The translations under genes were made by a program, and so were the position numbers. This document shows, piece after piece, positions 35,653 to 44,276 of a DNA stretch of 64,000 bases. The stretch is taken from assembly GCF_014773385.1 (NCBI RefSeq), contig NZ_JACXAI010000020.1, positions 1-64,000 of the forward strand. The letters are read 5' to 3'. How positions within the stretch are numbered: position 1 is the stretch's first letter; every line of letters begins with the position of its first letter. The notes below the pieces were generated by a model, which saw nothing but the letters and a program-made list of their open reading frames with translations, was not told where the DNA came from and made no database searches. This DNA is from Metabacillus arenae. GTDB taxonomy: Bacteria > Bacillota > Bacilli > Bacillales > Bacillaceae.

Positions 35653-35919
35653 CTATTCCGCTAATCCTTCTGTTTTCATAACACGCTCTACTGCTTGGAT
35701 AGCTTCATCGGCATCACTGCCTTCTGCGGAAATTTTGACTGTTGTTCCCTTTGATACTCCAAGTGACATTACACCCATAATTGATTTTAAATTTACTGTG
35801 CGGCCGTTTGCTTCTAGATTCACTTCAGCAATAAAAGAATTAACCGTATTCACTAATGCTGTAGCTGGTCTTGCATGTAAACCAGAATCATTTGTAATAA
35901 TAAACGTTTGATCTGCCAT
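35653..35919 (-). CDS. ptsH: Phosphocarrier protein HPr
   Basis: An 88-residue HPr: His15 in SGLHARPAT accepts phosphate from enzyme I, and Ser46 in NLKSIMGVM is the HPr kinase site for catabolite control. Both are present, so it is HPr and not Crh, which lacks His15. GAAAGGGG lies before the ATG. It is monocistronic; ptsI, usually the next gene, is not adjacent. Confidence 0.93.
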   Translation of the reverse strand: MADQTFIITNDSGLHARPATALVNTVNSFIAEVNLEANGRTVNLKSIMGVMSLGVSKGTTVKISAEGSDADEAIQAVERVMKTEGLAE

Positions 35920-36113
35920 GAATAAAACCCCTTTCTTAAAACAAAAAATGGTTAGTGATAACGCTTTTTTCCAAGAGACCTATACGTATATTAGTGACAT
36001 ATAAATAAAACCAGTAATTGATTCTGGTCTCTTCTCAGGTGATTACTTTAACACCATAAAATGAGAACCTTTTTAGCAGTTTGCAGCAATGTTTGTGAAA
36101 ACAACCCGATAAT

Positions 36114-36389
36114 TTAAATATAACGATTTTTTTCTTGTTCTTCTAGTGAAAGTTTCATAAAAGGATAATAAATTCCAAGCACTTGATATGTAGTTGTCTG
36201 TGAAATGACTTTCTCAAGTGTAATACTAAAATTTTCACACTCTAAAAGGAATTGATTTCCTCTTGATTTAGTAAACAAGGGATCTCCAAATTTTAAAATG
36301 AGATGACACGCTTTTTCAAAGTCCTCTTCCGTTATCTTTTTACTTGGTACAATAATGATCTCTCTTCCACAGAAGTTTGTCCTTATCAT
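36114..36389 (-). CDS. Hypothetical 91-residue protein
   Basis: A short soluble alpha/beta protein (REIIIVPSKKITEEDFEKAC; FSITLEKVISQTTTYQVLG). GAAAGGGC precedes the ATG. It is divergent from cspD and upstream of ptsH on the same strand, with 194 bases between. Not recognised. Confidence 0.6.
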   Translation of the reverse strand: MIRTNFCGREIIIVPSKKITEEDFEKACHLILKFGDPLFTKSRGNQFLLECENFSITLEKVISQTTTYQVLGIYYPFMKLSLEEQEKNRYI

Positions 36390-36488
36390 TTTGCTTGCCC
36401 TTTCATATTAATTTTGTACAGTATATGCGACCTGGACTGTTCTCTATGTATTAATATCTGAAAGTTCACAAATAACTCATTGCAAACC

Positions 36489-36517
36489 TTGACTCACTAA
36501 TGACAATAGTGTATATT
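36489..36517 (+). promoter_or_regulatory. cspD promoter with long leader
   Basis: TTGACT (36489-36494) and TATATT (36512-36517) with a 17-base spacer. The predicted leader is about 95 bases before ATG 36621, in keeping with the long, structure-regulated leaders of cold-shock genes. Confidence 0.8.
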
Positions 36518-36620
36518 ATAACCATCATTTAGCAGCATTTTATTGAATTAGAATGATGCATGTGATTAAAATTTTTTTTAGCACTTGCTTGTGCTACAGT
36601 TATTAGGAGGATTAAGTTAT

Positions 36621-36821
36621 ATGCAAAACGGCAAAGTAAAATGGTTCAACAACGAAAAGGGCTTTGGGTTTATTGAAGTTGAAGGCGGCGAAGATGTATT
36701 CGTACATTTCACAGCTATTCAAGGCGAAGGTTTCAAATCATTAGAAGAAGGCCAAGAAGTTTCTTTTGAAATTGTTGAAGGAAACCGCGGACCTCAAGCT
36801 TCTAACGTAGTTAAAATTTAA
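36621..36821 (+). CDS. cspD: Cold-shock protein CspD
   Basis: A 66-residue OB-fold single-strand nucleic-acid chaperone: [20 protein letters not shown] carries RNP1 (KGFGFIEV), followed by RNP2 (DVFVHFTAI). It is nearly identical to B. subtilis CspD and sits near ugtP as there. ATG 36621 follows AGGAGG; an in-frame GTG or TTG further upstream is not needed. Confidence 0.97.
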   Translation: MQNGKVKWFNNEKGFGFIEVEGGEDVFVHFTAIQGEGFKSLEEGQEVSFEIVEGNRGPQASNVVKI

Positions 36822-36851
36822 TTTCTAAAATAAACACTATTCATATACAAC

Positions 36852-36880
36852 AAAGAGGCTGCCTTTAGCCTCTTTTCTTT
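36852..36880 (+). terminator. cspD terminator
   Basis: AAGAGGCT and AGCCTCTT form a stem with a 5-base loop, followed by TTCTTT. Confidence 0.8.
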
Positions 36881-36955
36881 ATGGTCATATTTTTTGGCGC
36901 CATTTGCAATCCAAGCTTGCTCGCAGGCGAACGACCAGTGTCTGACGCTATTTAC

Positions 36956-37144
36956 TCAATCTCTTTTGGATATCATCATATACTCAAGGGCTTTTACATT
37001 TTGTTTTATTTTTTTTTCGATGCGCTTTATTTCAACATGATTAAAAACACTTGCATTGTTTGCTATGTAGATTAATTTATCAAGGTCTTGATAAATTTCA
37101 GAAAAAGCCAATTTTATATTTGAGTCTAACTTCTCTCTGCTCAT
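36956..37144 (-). CDS. Small helical protein convergent with cspD
   Basis: A 62-residue, mostly helical, charged protein (LDSNIKLAFSEIYQDLDKL; VEIKRIEKKIKQNVKALEYM). GGAGAAGGAG lies before the ATG. It occupies the place where B. subtilis has degR, but I cannot confirm similarity to DegR. Confidence 0.6.
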   Translation of the reverse strand: MSREKLDSNIKLAFSEIYQDLDKLIYIANNASVFNHVEIKRIEKKIKQNVKALEYMMISKRD

Positions 37145-37350
37145 CTAACTCCTTCTCCTTTCCTCAACAACATAAATAGTCATAAAGTTACATAAACAAT
37201 CTAATATCTTACAATATTTCTGTCTTACTATGCCTATTCCCTTTTTTTATAGGAAAAATGTATTGCTTTTTAATTCAAAATATTCAGTTTCCTATTTTTT
37301 GAATAATATTTAGCTTGGAATCAAAGGATAAATGAAGGAGGTGACCTGAT

Positions 37351-37623
37351 TTGGATCAAATTAAGCATTCGGGTTTAGTTAGTGGGTTTAATGGTTTACA
37401 GCAATATGAACTAGCGGTTAAAGCTGCTCAAAAAATGACTGGTTATGCAACAATGAGTATGGATCCAGAGTCCATTGAGCATGCTTATCAGGCCATTAAG
37501 GATGCAAATACTCTTTATCAACAAATGGGGTTGGATCAAACAGGTGTGGATCAAGAATTTTTATCAGCGCAGCATCAATTATTAAATCAATGTTCTCATC
37601 AATTAGAAGAGGCAGAAAAATAG
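37351..37623 (+). CDS. ypzA: YpzA-family protein (DUF2564)
   Basis: A 90-residue soluble helical protein with the family pattern LQQYELAVKAAQKMTGYAT, SIEHAYQAIKDA and a C-terminal HQLLNQCSHQLEEAE. TTG start behind GAAGGAGGTGACC. Placed between cspD and ypeQ as in B. subtilis. Function unknown. Confidence 0.85.
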   Translation: MDQIKHSGLVSGFNGLQQYELAVKAAQKMTGYATMSMDPESIEHAYQAIKDANTLYQQMGLDQTGVDQEFLSAQHQLLNQCSHQLEEAEK

Positions 37624-37743
37624 AAATAAAAAAGCTCATACTTCGTTTAAAGATTGGATTGTGTCTTTAATAATCAGGTAGGAGCTTGGTAACAATTACT
37701 TATATAATATGTTTAAAATACGATTAAACTTTCTTATCCAGTA

Positions 37744-37773
37744 AAAAATCCGCCTAATTAAGCGGATTTTTTT
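37744..37773. terminator. Terminator after ypzA
   Basis: AAATCCGC and GCGGATTT pair around 8 bases and are followed by T5. Confidence 0.85.
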
Positions 37774-37798
37774 AGTTCGGTAATCGATTAACATATTA

Positions 37799-37903
37799 CC
37801 CCTCGAGGTCACAAGGCTTTCCGTCAAAAAGGTTAAAGAACACCTTGCTGCCTACTTGTCTTTTGCTTGTTGCCTTGGACCTTGCGCTCTGCGCTTCTCA
37901 TTT
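37799..37903 (-). repeat. Family 1 repeat, copy without tail
   Basis: Minus-strand unit from GAGAAGCGCAGAGCGCAAGG to GCCTTGTGACCTCGAGGGG, including AAGGTGTTCTTTAACCTTTT. It stops before the usual second half and has no AT tail. It lies between the converging ypzA and ypeQ. Confidence 0.7.
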
Positions 37904-37955
37904 AGAATTAAAAGGGAACGAAGTAGTGCTTCGTTAAGCTACGCTCCCCTTATCT

Positions 37956-38132
37956 TTAAGTTAATTTTTCCCCAACCTTTTTTATCTTCTGTCCGACAGT
38001 ACATTTTTTGATACAAAAAGAATGGGCATAATTTTTTCCATATTCTTTCCGAAAATGTTGTTTTAATAAACAATCTACACAGTATGTGTCTAATAATTCC
38101 CCAACTTCGTGGAAAGCATTTCTTTTGCTCAC
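37956..38132 (-). CDS. ypeQ: YpeQ-like zinc-finger protein
   Basis: A 58-residue protein, MSKRNAFHEVGELLDTYCVD followed by CLLKQHF, with Cys18, Cys21 (CVDC), Cys40 and Cys44 (CIKKC), a likely zinc-binding set. GAGGTGAAGG precedes the GTG start. A longer frame over the same bases in another phase starts at 38142 but breaks the cysteine pattern and is rejected. It lies between ypzA and ypeP, as in B. subtilis. Confidence 0.8.
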   Translation of the reverse strand: MSKRNAFHEVGELLDTYCVDCLLKQHFRKEYGKNYAHSFCIKKCTVGQKIKKVGEKLT

Positions 38133-38152
38133 AATCCTTCACCTCAGGTTGT

Positions 38153-38821
38153 CTACTCTATCTTTATTTGACTTTTTATTTCAATATTTTGGATGGCTTG
38201 TTTAGAAAGCTTGTCAGCTTCACTATTATCATTTCGAAGGATTGGATGATAAATTGGATAGATGTTTAGAGCTTTTATCCTTGCTTCAATTTTATCCAGC
38301 CATTTGATAAACACTTCTTCGTAACATGGCCATTCCCCTTCAAGTTGTTTTAAAACGACTTGCGAATCTCCCTTGAAAGTGACCGTTTGAGATTGTACCT
38401 TCATTTCAGCAAGCTGTTCCATTACCAACGAGAAGGCTGCATATTCTGCTTCATTATTAGATGTTAATTCATGCACTTTTACATTTGCTCTAATTCTGTA
38501 TTCATCCTTGTTTAATTGATAATAAATCACAATCCCTAAACCCGCTTCTCCAGTATCTTTATTGTAGCTTCCGTCAAAATAAGCAATGATATTTGACGGT
38601 TCTTTTTCAATATGTTTTGTTAACTTTTTCAGCTCTTTTGTATTCCAGGCTCTGTCTTGCTCATCAATAAAAGTAATTTGCTGCAATCTTCCAGTCCTTT
38701 CAAGGTCTTCTGCCAATAGAAGAGCTTGATCTAATGAGAGATATTCAGCAGAACGAAATGTGACGGCTTTGGATTTTTTTTGAGAATACACCCATTCAAT
38801 CTGTACGTTCAAAGGGTTCAC
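38153..38821 (-). CDS. ypeP: YpeP, RNase H-fold protein with N-terminal extension
   Basis: A 222-residue protein; residues about 78-210 form an RNase HI fold with the acidic set AYFDGSYN, NNEAEYAAF, FKGDSQVV and NSEADKLS, all four catalytic carboxylates present. The first 75 residues are an extra domain. It could cut RNA of RNA/DNA hybrids. It ends 20 bases before ypeQ on the same strand. A second, smaller RNase H-like gene (ypdQ) lies 1 kb away. Confidence 0.88.
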   Translation of the reverse strand: MNPLNVQIEWVYSQKKSKAVTFRSAEYLSLDQALLLAEDLERTGRLQQITFIDEQDRAWNTKELKKLTKHIEKEPSNIIAYFDGSYNKDTGEAGLGIVIYYQLNKDEYRIRANVKVHELTSNNEAEYAAFSLVMEQLAEMKVQSQTVTFKGDSQVVLKQLEGEWPCYEEVFIKWLDKIEARIKALNIYPIYHPILRNDNSEADKLSKQAIQNIEIKSQIKIE

Positions 38822-38972
38822 TCCAACTATAAAAATTAACTATATTTCCTATGTTATGCTACTCTTCCTCTGCAAGCATTATTCCTCAAAATTGGCCACA
38901 CTCAGAACAGGGTTTATTATAAAACAGGTTAGTTTTTACCTTCACTTGGGATGATTCCTTATACCTTCTAAT

Positions 38973-39001
38973 GTAAACAATATGCTATAATCATATTCGG
39001 T
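38973..39001 (+). promoter_or_regulatory. ypdP promoter (extended -10)
   Basis: TGCTATAAT ends at 39001, a TATAAT with TG one base upstream; the -35 region is weak. No preQ1 riboswitch was recognised between it and the gene. Confidence 0.55.
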
Positions 39002-39035
39002 TTATCATTATTCAGAATGAAAGGAAGCAACTTAA

Positions 39036-39734
39036 ATGTTTAATGAACTTTTATGGTTTGGTTTTGCGTTTATTAATTTTATCATGGTTCTTTTATTTTA
39101 TAAACTTTTTGGAAAAAACGGATTGATTGTTTGGATTGGATTCTCTACTGTCATAGCAAACCTGCAAGTAATTAAAACAATTGAACTGTTTGGTTTGACC
39201 GCGACAATGGGCAATATTATGTACGGAACTGCTTTTTTCGTAACAGATGTTATAAATGAAAAATACGGGGAAAAGGAAGCAAAAAAAGCAGTATGGTTAG
39301 GGTTTGCAACTCTTTTGTCGATGACTTTCATTATGCAGGCAGTTCTTCTGTTTGAGCCTCATGAAATTGATTTTGCCCAAGAGTCACTGGCGACTATATT
39401 TGGTCTATTACCGAGAATCGCACTTGGAAGTTTACTCGCCTATATTATAAGTCAATATATTGATGTTAAAATTTACTCAAGCCTAAGAGATAAATTTCCA
39501 AATCAACTTTGGATTAGAAATAACGGAAGTACAATGCTAAGTCAATTTCTTGATACATTGGTTTTTACTTCAATTGCATTTCTTGGTGTTTATCCCTTCT
39601 CAGAGTGGATCCAGATCTTCATAACGACATATCTCATTAAGTTCCTTGTTGCTTTACTTGATACTCCTTTTGCTTATATGGTAAAAAGAATGAATGTGAA
39701 AGAAACTCTGGTAAGTAAGAATAACCTGTTTTAA
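39036..39734 (+). CDS. ypdP: Queuosine-precursor transporter (YhhQ/YpdP family)
   Basis: A 232-residue membrane protein with about six helices and the family hallmark TAFFVTDVINEKYGEKEAKKAVW. YhhQ-type proteins import queuosine precursors for tRNA modification. Positioned between ypeP and ypdQ as in B. subtilis. AAAGGAAGC precedes the ATG. Confidence 0.92.
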   Translation: MFNELLWFGFAFINFIMVLLFYKLFGKNGLIVWIGFSTVIANLQVIKTIELFGLTATMGNIMYGTAFFVTDVINEKYGEKEAKKAVWLGFATLLSMTFIMQAVLLFEPHEIDFAQESLATIFGLLPRIALGSLLAYIISQYIDVKIYSSLRDKFPNQLWIRNNGSTMLSQFLDTLVFTSIAFLGVYPFSEWIQIFITTYLIKFLVALLDTPFAYMVKRMNVKETLVSKNNLF

Positions 39735-39798
39735 ATGACTATCATGATATGGTTTATAATAACAGCCAAATAAAATAATAAAGGGAGAGGTTAAAGCA

Positions 39799-40188
39799 TT
39801 GGTTGAAGTATATATTGATGGTGCAAGCAGAGGTGACCCCGGCCAGTCAGGGGCAGGAATCTTTATAAAAACAAATGGAAGCGCGGAATCATTTCTCTTT
39901 CCTCTTGGGAATATGAATAACCACGAAGCTGAATATCATGCCCTTATTCACGGATTAAAGCTTTGTTTAGAAAGAAATATAAAAACAGCCTCTTTTCGTA
40001 CAGATTCTCAGCTAGTTGAAAGAGCTGTCGAAAAACGCTTTGTAAAAAACGAAAAATTTCGTCCTTTACTTGATGAAATTTTACTATTAATTGATCAATT
40101 TGATCTTTTTTTTATTAAATGGATCCCAAGCAAGCAAAATCAAACAGCTGATCAATTGGCACGACAAGCAATTCACTTAAATGGATAA
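39799..40188 (+). CDS. ypdQ: YpdQ, RNase HI-like protein
   Basis: A 129-residue minimal RNase H fold: VYIDGASRGDPG, NHEAEYHALIHG, FRTDSQLVERAV and NQTADQLARQA supply the four carboxylates. No N-terminal hybrid-binding domain. TTG 39799 has GGGAGAGG upstream. A family 2 repeat starts 16 bases after its stop. Confidence 0.9.
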   Translation: MVEVYIDGASRGDPGQSGAGIFIKTNGSAESFLFPLGNMNNHEAEYHALIHGLKLCLERNIKTASFRTDSQLVERAVEKRFVKNEKFRPLLDEILLLIDQFDLFFIKWIPSKQNQTADQLARQAIHLNG

Positions 40189-40204
40189 AAGGTGAAAAGG
40201 TTAT

Positions 40205-40406
40205 GTGAATCTTCCATCTGTGGGAGGTTCTTAATTGTTTCTTCATCCCCAACCACTGACGAGCAGCCCGATACCAGAAGGATGTGGGCTGCTGTTTCTT
40301 TTTTTCTCGGACACTTTCGAACATTTATCCCCACCCTTCCCTTATTGCCCCCGCTAAGGCCTGAGCCATAAGGTTTTAATGTCCCGTTAAGGAGAGGGAT
40401 AAACTT
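40205..40406 (+). repeat. Family 2 structured repeat, copy B
   Basis: Begins GTGAATCTTCCATCTGTGGG 16 bases after the ypdQ stop, same strand. Shared with copy A: the first 20 bases with one change, a GCAGCCC/GGGCTGC hairpin in place of GACCCAC/GTGGGTC, TTTTTTTCTCGGACA, TTTATCCC (40324-40331), CCCGTTAAG and GGGATAAACTT. Different bases but the same pairing in hairpin 2 argue for a conserved RNA structure. Confidence 0.75.
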
Positions 40407-40447
40407 TAAAAAATCACATCTTAGCTAAGCTGGAGAATTTTTATTGT

Positions 40448-40666
40448 TTAGTTATTTAACGCTTGAAGCTCATAATCTCGGTCCTCAAGTTTTCTGTTTA
40501 TTGTTTCTAGCATTGCTTTAATATCGTCAGGTTGACTTTCTTCTACACGAAGTACCGTTTCTTCAATTCGAGTTAGATGTTCTTTGTTTTCTTTCTTGAA
40601 ATCATCAAAATTGTTTTTGAATTCACTCAAAGCTTTTAAAATCATTTCTAATTGTTGATCACTCAT
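40448..40666 (-). CDS. Small coiled-coil protein
   Basis: A 72-residue, highly charged, wholly helical protein (LKALSEFKNNFDDFKKENKE; IEETVLRVEES), probably a coiled coil. ATG 40666 has GAAGG seven bases upstream; the longer frame to 40690 is less likely. Function unknown. Confidence 0.6.
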   Translation of the reverse strand: MSDQQLEMILKALSEFKNNFDDFKKENKEHLTRIEETVLRVEESQPDDIKAMLETINRKLEDRDYELQALNN

Positions 40667-40808
40667 TCTTTCGCCTTCTCTTATATACATTTAATTTATG
40701 TATAAACTAATCCTCAAGCTTAAACGTTGACTAATAACTTGTTCTAAAGGTTGTTTTGTGCCTTCCCATAATCACATCAAGCCCTCTGAGTTCTACGGGG
40801 TTCTATGT

Positions 40809-41075
40809 TTAAATTAATTGCAGCTGAATCGCTTTGTTTAAAGCTTTTTTCCTTGTGGTATTTTCTTCCTCCATAAGCGTTTCTAATAATGCAAGATAAA
40901 ATGATCCATCAAATTCTTTTTGAGCTTTAAGTGTAATTTCAATCGACGCATTGACTACTTCATCATTAGCACCAGTGTAATGTTTTCCAAATTCAATGAA
41001 AGATACTACATCTTCTCCTAGTATAAACCCTTTTCCTTTTAACTGAGTGATGTATTCTTGGACAGAAGCTTGCAA
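40809..41075 (-). CDS. Hypothetical 88-residue helical protein
   Basis: A soluble, mainly helical protein (SIEITLKAQKEFDGSFYLAL; NTTRKKALNKAIQLQ), with TTG start and AAGGATGAT upstream. Divergent from sspL. I do not recognise the family. Confidence 0.6.
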   Translation of the reverse strand: MQASVQEYITQLKGKGFILGEDVVSFIEFGKHYTGANDEVVNASIEITLKAQKEFDGSFYLALLETLMEEENTTRKKALNKAIQLQLI

Positions 41076-41188
41076 TCAGACATCATCCTTATTGTTAGTA
41101 TCAGTTCAAATATTAAGTGAATTATCCTATTTATTACCACTCTCATTTTCTTAAAAGCAGCTAACACTATAGTTGGAGGTGGAAATCC

Positions 41189-41326
41189 ATGAGTAAAAAT
41201 AAAGGTAATAATCGCAGCCAGGCAGCCCCTAGTGTAAATCCACAAGGGTATGCTCCGAACTCTGAATATAAAGCAGATCCTAAAAGCTCGTTAGAAAACG
41301 CAGCAAAGAAGAAGAATACAAAATAG
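41189..41326 (+). CDS. sspL: Small acid-soluble spore protein, SspL type
   Basis: A 45-residue hydrophilic protein, MSKNKGNNRSQAAPSVNPQG and a C-terminal DPKSSLENAAKKKNTK. The VNPQG...DPK.LE..AKK.NTK arrangement is that of SspL, made in the forespore. TTGGAGGTGG precedes the ATG. In B. subtilis sspL is next to ypcP, as here. Confidence 0.78.
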   Translation: MSKNKGNNRSQAAPSVNPQGYAPNSEYKADPKSSLENAAKKKNTK

Positions 41327-41360
41327 TCGGAGAGGTCTAAATGGCCTCTCCTCTTCTTAC
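41327..41360. terminator. Terminator between sspL and ypcP
   Basis: GGAGAGG and CCTCTCC pair around a short loop; T-rich sequence follows on the plus strand. It overlaps the ypcP stop. Confidence 0.65.
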
Positions 41361-42224
41361 AATGTGATTTATAATTCCTTTTATGTCTAATTCTGTAATC
41401 TTCATTAATACTTTTTCATGCTCATAGGTAAATATAGCTTTTTCAATTTCACATTCAACAGGGGCTTCACAGTGAATAGCTGCCAGTTTTTTTGAAAGAT
41501 GCAGCATTTCCAGTTCAGCTTCAATTTTTGCTCTTTGGCCTTTTGTCAGTTCTTCAAGTTTTTCTAGCATCCGTTCTATTGATTGATATTTAGCAATAAG
41601 CTTGTAGGCAGTTTTCTCTCCAATCCCTTTCACTCCTGGATAATTATCACTTGTATCCCCCATCAACCCTTTTACATCTATAAGTCCTATTGGAGATATT
41701 CCATATTCTTCAGTAAAGGTTTGATCATTATAAACTTTATAATTTCCAATTCCTTTTTGAAGAAGAACAACCTCAATATTCGGCTTTAAGAGCTGAAGCA
41801 GGTCACGATCACCTGTAAGGATAGATACTTTCATGTCCCGATGAAATTTTTCAGCTAATGTTCCTATGCAGTCATCTGCTTCATAGCCTTCAATGCCTAT
41901 GTTTCGGATATTTAAAGTGGATACTGCTTGTTTTGCAAGTTCAAATTGAGGAATTAGCTCGAGCGGCGGCTCGTTCCGATTAGATTTATAAGAGGCGAAC
42001 ATTTCATTTCTAAACGTCTTGCTGCCCATATCCCAGCAACAAATAACATGTGATGGGGAAAAAGTATCAATTGCTGACAGTAAATGCTTTAACATGCCGC
42101 TTACCCCATTAGTCGGAATGCCTTTACTATTCACCATATAATTTCTATGGACCGCTGTCGCAAAAAACGCCCTAAATAAGAGAGCCATCCCATCCACTAA
42201 TAATAAATGCTTCGGTTCACGCAT
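41337..42224 (-). CDS. ypcP: 5'-3' exonuclease (FEN-type) YpcP
   Basis: A 295-residue flap-nuclease protein like the N-terminal domain of DNA polymerase I: LLVDGMALLFRAFFA, EGYEADDCIGTLA, LTGDRDLLQLL and the helix-hairpin-helix GLMGDTSDNYPGVKGIGEKTA. Acidic residues for two metals are intact. Removes RNA primers or flaps; in B. subtilis YpcP can back up the nuclease of PolA. ATG follows AAGGAGA. Confidence 0.95.
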   Translation of the reverse strand: MREPKHLLLVDGMALLFRAFFATAVHRNYMVNSKGIPTNGVSGMLKHLLSAIDTFSPSHVICCWDMGSKTFRNEMFASYKSNRNEPPLELIPQFELAKQAVSTLNIRNIGIEGYEADDCIGTLAEKFHRDMKVSILTGDRDLLQLLKPNIEVVLLQKGIGNYKVYNDQTFTEEYGISPIGLIDVKGLMGDTSDNYPGVKGIGEKTAYKLIAKYQSIERMLEKLEELTKGQRAKIEAELEMLHLSKKLAAIHCEAPVECEIEKAIFTYEHEKVLMKITELDIKGIINHIVRRGEAI

Positions 42225-42434
42225 AAAAATCTCCTTTTCAACAAATATGCTAAAATTATAACATATTTTACCGACAATTGGTGTTTTGTTGGGTAGTTCG
42301 CTGAAGTTTATTGACCAAGCAAACCTTTAAAAATAGAACGTTAAGTTGTTTATAAGCTAAAAAGCGGATTTTCTTTAAAGCGAAAAGAAATCAGCTTTTT
42401 TTGTCTAAAGAATACCTATAGGAGATTAACTTGC

Positions 42435-42692
42435 TTAGAAATCTCCATTTTTCTTCGTGTTCACCATCCGTTCATTACCTCTTTTAAAATTTCCCGTTGC
42501 CTTTGCCAATAACAATTGGACTGCTTTTTCATCTTCAGCCATTTTAATTTTCTCTAAAAATTTTTCAGCCTCATTGCCTTTTAATATTTTCACTTGTTTC
42601 CCATTAAAATCAAGAAAAACTGTATTATATTTAGAGACTCGGTAACTAAAAGGAGCTTCGTCTAATCGATTTCTTTTATCAATATTGTCCAC
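42435..42692 (-). CDS. Hypothetical 85-residue protein
   Basis: A small soluble protein with KYNTVFLDFNGKQVKILKG, a compact beta segment, then a helix and a basic tail. GTG 42692 has GGAGG seven bases before it. Terminator-like hairpins flank it (42351-42402 and about 42823-42856). Not recognised. Confidence 0.6.
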   Translation of the reverse strand: MDNIDKRNRLDEAPFSYRVSKYNTVFLDFNGKQVKILKGNEAEKFLEKIKMAEDEKAVQLLLAKATGNFKRGNERMVNTKKNGDF

Positions 42693-42954
42693 TTAAAAAC
42701 CTCCATATTAGATCACTTTTTCTATTGAGGTAATTATCCCTTTTTGTTGTCAACGTTATGATCAACATGTGCTAAAACAATTGAGAATCGTTTGACACAG
42801 AAATTTACTTTGAACAGCGAAGGGCCGCATTTTCTCTATGAAAAATGCGGCTCTTTAAAAAATAATTACTTACCTGTGACATAATTCCAACAATCAAACC
42901 CAAATCTTTTTATTATATGGTATTTAATTTGAAGGATATACCTTTTATTTTGCA

Positions 42955-43512
42955 TTATCGGTAGTTGTTATGATTCGGATTAAACAGGTCTTCTTGAGCA
43001 ATTCTAACATCAGAAAAATGATCGACATTGTAATGACCATCAAGTAGTTCATTATGATGATTAATTATCTGTTCGGCAGATAAGGTTGAGGAATCAGTCG
43101 TTGAATGCCCATCACCAACTAGAGTTACATCAAAATAATTAATTGTTGCGGTTCTAACTGCTGTGTCAATACAATGTTCTGTTTTACACCCCATGATGAC
43201 GAGATGTTCGACCTGGTTATCCTGTAAAAATCCCAATAATGGTGTTCCATAAAACGAATTTGTAGCTTCTTTGTCAAAGATTTTTGAAGCTGGTGGTATT
43301 TTAATATCCTGGTGTATTTGAAATCCTTTTCCTTCACCATCAGCCACATCTTTATCTCTCATAAAAACTACTAAAGCATTTGATTCTAATGCTTTTTTTA
43401 CAACTGAATTTATATTATCCAACAATTTTTCTTTATTAAATACACTTTTCTCATTTTTATTCCCATCAATTAATTCTTGCTGGGCATCAATGACTAGCAA
43501 AGCTTGTTTCAA
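42955..43512 (-). CDS. Isochorismatase-family cysteine hydrolase
   Basis: A 185-residue hydrolase with a conserved Asp9 (LLVIDAQQEL), a central Lys and the nucleophilic Cys in VIMGCKTEHCIDTAVRTA. Family members include nicotinamidases and other amidases; the substrate cannot be read here. TTG start behind AAGGAG. Monocistronic. Confidence 0.9.
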   Translation of the reverse strand: MKQALLVIDAQQELIDGNKNEKSVFNKEKLLDNINSVVKKALESNALVVFMRDKDVADGEGKGFQIHQDIKIPPASKIFDKEATNSFYGTPLLGFLQDNQVEHLVIMGCKTEHCIDTAVRTATINYFDVTLVGDGHSTTDSSTLSAEQIINHHNELLDGHYNVDHFSDVRIAQEDLFNPNHNNYR

Positions 43513-43721
43513 AATTTAGACTCCTTTTCATATCATTTATAAATCTGTACCTGCCTCATGCCGTTCTTCTATTTTTATGTTCATAAAAACCTCCTTCTTT
43601 TTGATTTGATCTTAGAACAATATCATTTACATTTTGTTCAATTCCTAGTTCGTCATCAATTCGGTAAAATCCTCTTTTTACCTTTCTACAGGTAATTAAT
43701 AAAGAGTTAAAATACCTCCAA

Positions 43722-43763
43722 AAACAAAAAGCTTATGAAGAAGAAATATCCTCATAAGCTTTA
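43722..43763 (-). terminator. Terminator of the 46-residue gene
   Basis: AAAGCTTATGA and TCATAAGCTTT form a stem on the minus strand, followed by T2GT5. Confidence 0.8.
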
Positions 43764-43771
43764 ATCGAGTA

Positions 43772-43909
43772 TTATTTTTTTTTCTTGCTGCTGTTTAATT
43801 TACTTGCTTCATGTTCTGCGTAAGAAGCAAATTCAGTATTAAAGTCATTTTTTCTCTTTTTATTGTTATTACGCTGTGCATTTGCATTACCTAGTTTAGT
43901 TCTGCCCAT
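43772..43909 (-). CDS. Small basic protein, spore-protein-like composition
   Basis: A 45-residue hydrophilic protein beginning MGRTKLGNANAQRNNNKKRK and ending in four lysines. AAAGGGGG lies six bases before this ATG; an ATG one codon earlier is also possible. Composition resembles minor spore proteins, but no named family fits. Followed by a good terminator, so a monocistronic unit. Confidence 0.65.
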   Translation of the reverse strand: MGRTKLGNANAQRNNNKKRKNDFNTEFASYAEHEASKLNSSKKKK

Positions 43910-44018
43910 CATAATCCCCCTTTAAAAGATGAAATGACATGATTAGTTTATGTCTTCTCAGACTTCCTAAGCATGGAGGTTGATTCCTAAATAGGAATGT
44001 ATTACCTATTGGGGCAGC

Positions 44019-44276
44019 TTATTTTTTTGATACATATTCCTTAACCATTTCCTCTGTAACAAATTTTCGTTGGGGAATAATTCCCTTCTTTGCTAAATCA
44101 TTAATTTCTTTTGTGACTTGATTTATTTTCAACACCGAAAATTTTTGTCCTGTTCGGCAATGCGTAACAACTTCATCAATGGCTGCTTCTCTTATTGCAT
44201 CAAGTTTCAGGAAATCATTCACAATTCTGTTTTGGTTTTTTGAGTGCTCTGATAGTTGTTTGTGTAGACTAGTCAA
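44019..44276 (-). CDS. ypbS: YpbS-family protein (DUF2533)
   Basis: An 85-residue helical protein with the family segments FLKLDAIREAAIDEVV, FSVLKINQVTKEINDLAKKG and a C-terminal MVKEYVSKK. Its start overlaps the end of the preceding small Cys gene by 8 bases, and it belongs to the dynA unit, as in B. subtilis (ypbR-ypbS). Confidence 0.85.
   Translation of the reverse strand: MTSLHKQLSEHSKNQNRIVNDFLKLDAIREAAIDEVVTHCRTGQKFSVLKINQVTKEINDLAKKGIIPQRKFVTEEMVKEYVSKK

Noticed and set aside
37939-38142. 67-codon minus-strand frame over ypeQ
   Set aside because: Another phase of the same bases gives the CVDC/CIKKC zinc pattern behind GAGGTGAAGG; this frame has no such logic.
38880-39035. preQ1 riboswitch before the queuosine-precursor transporter
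   Set aside because: No match to the short preQ1 aptamer pattern was found in the leader.
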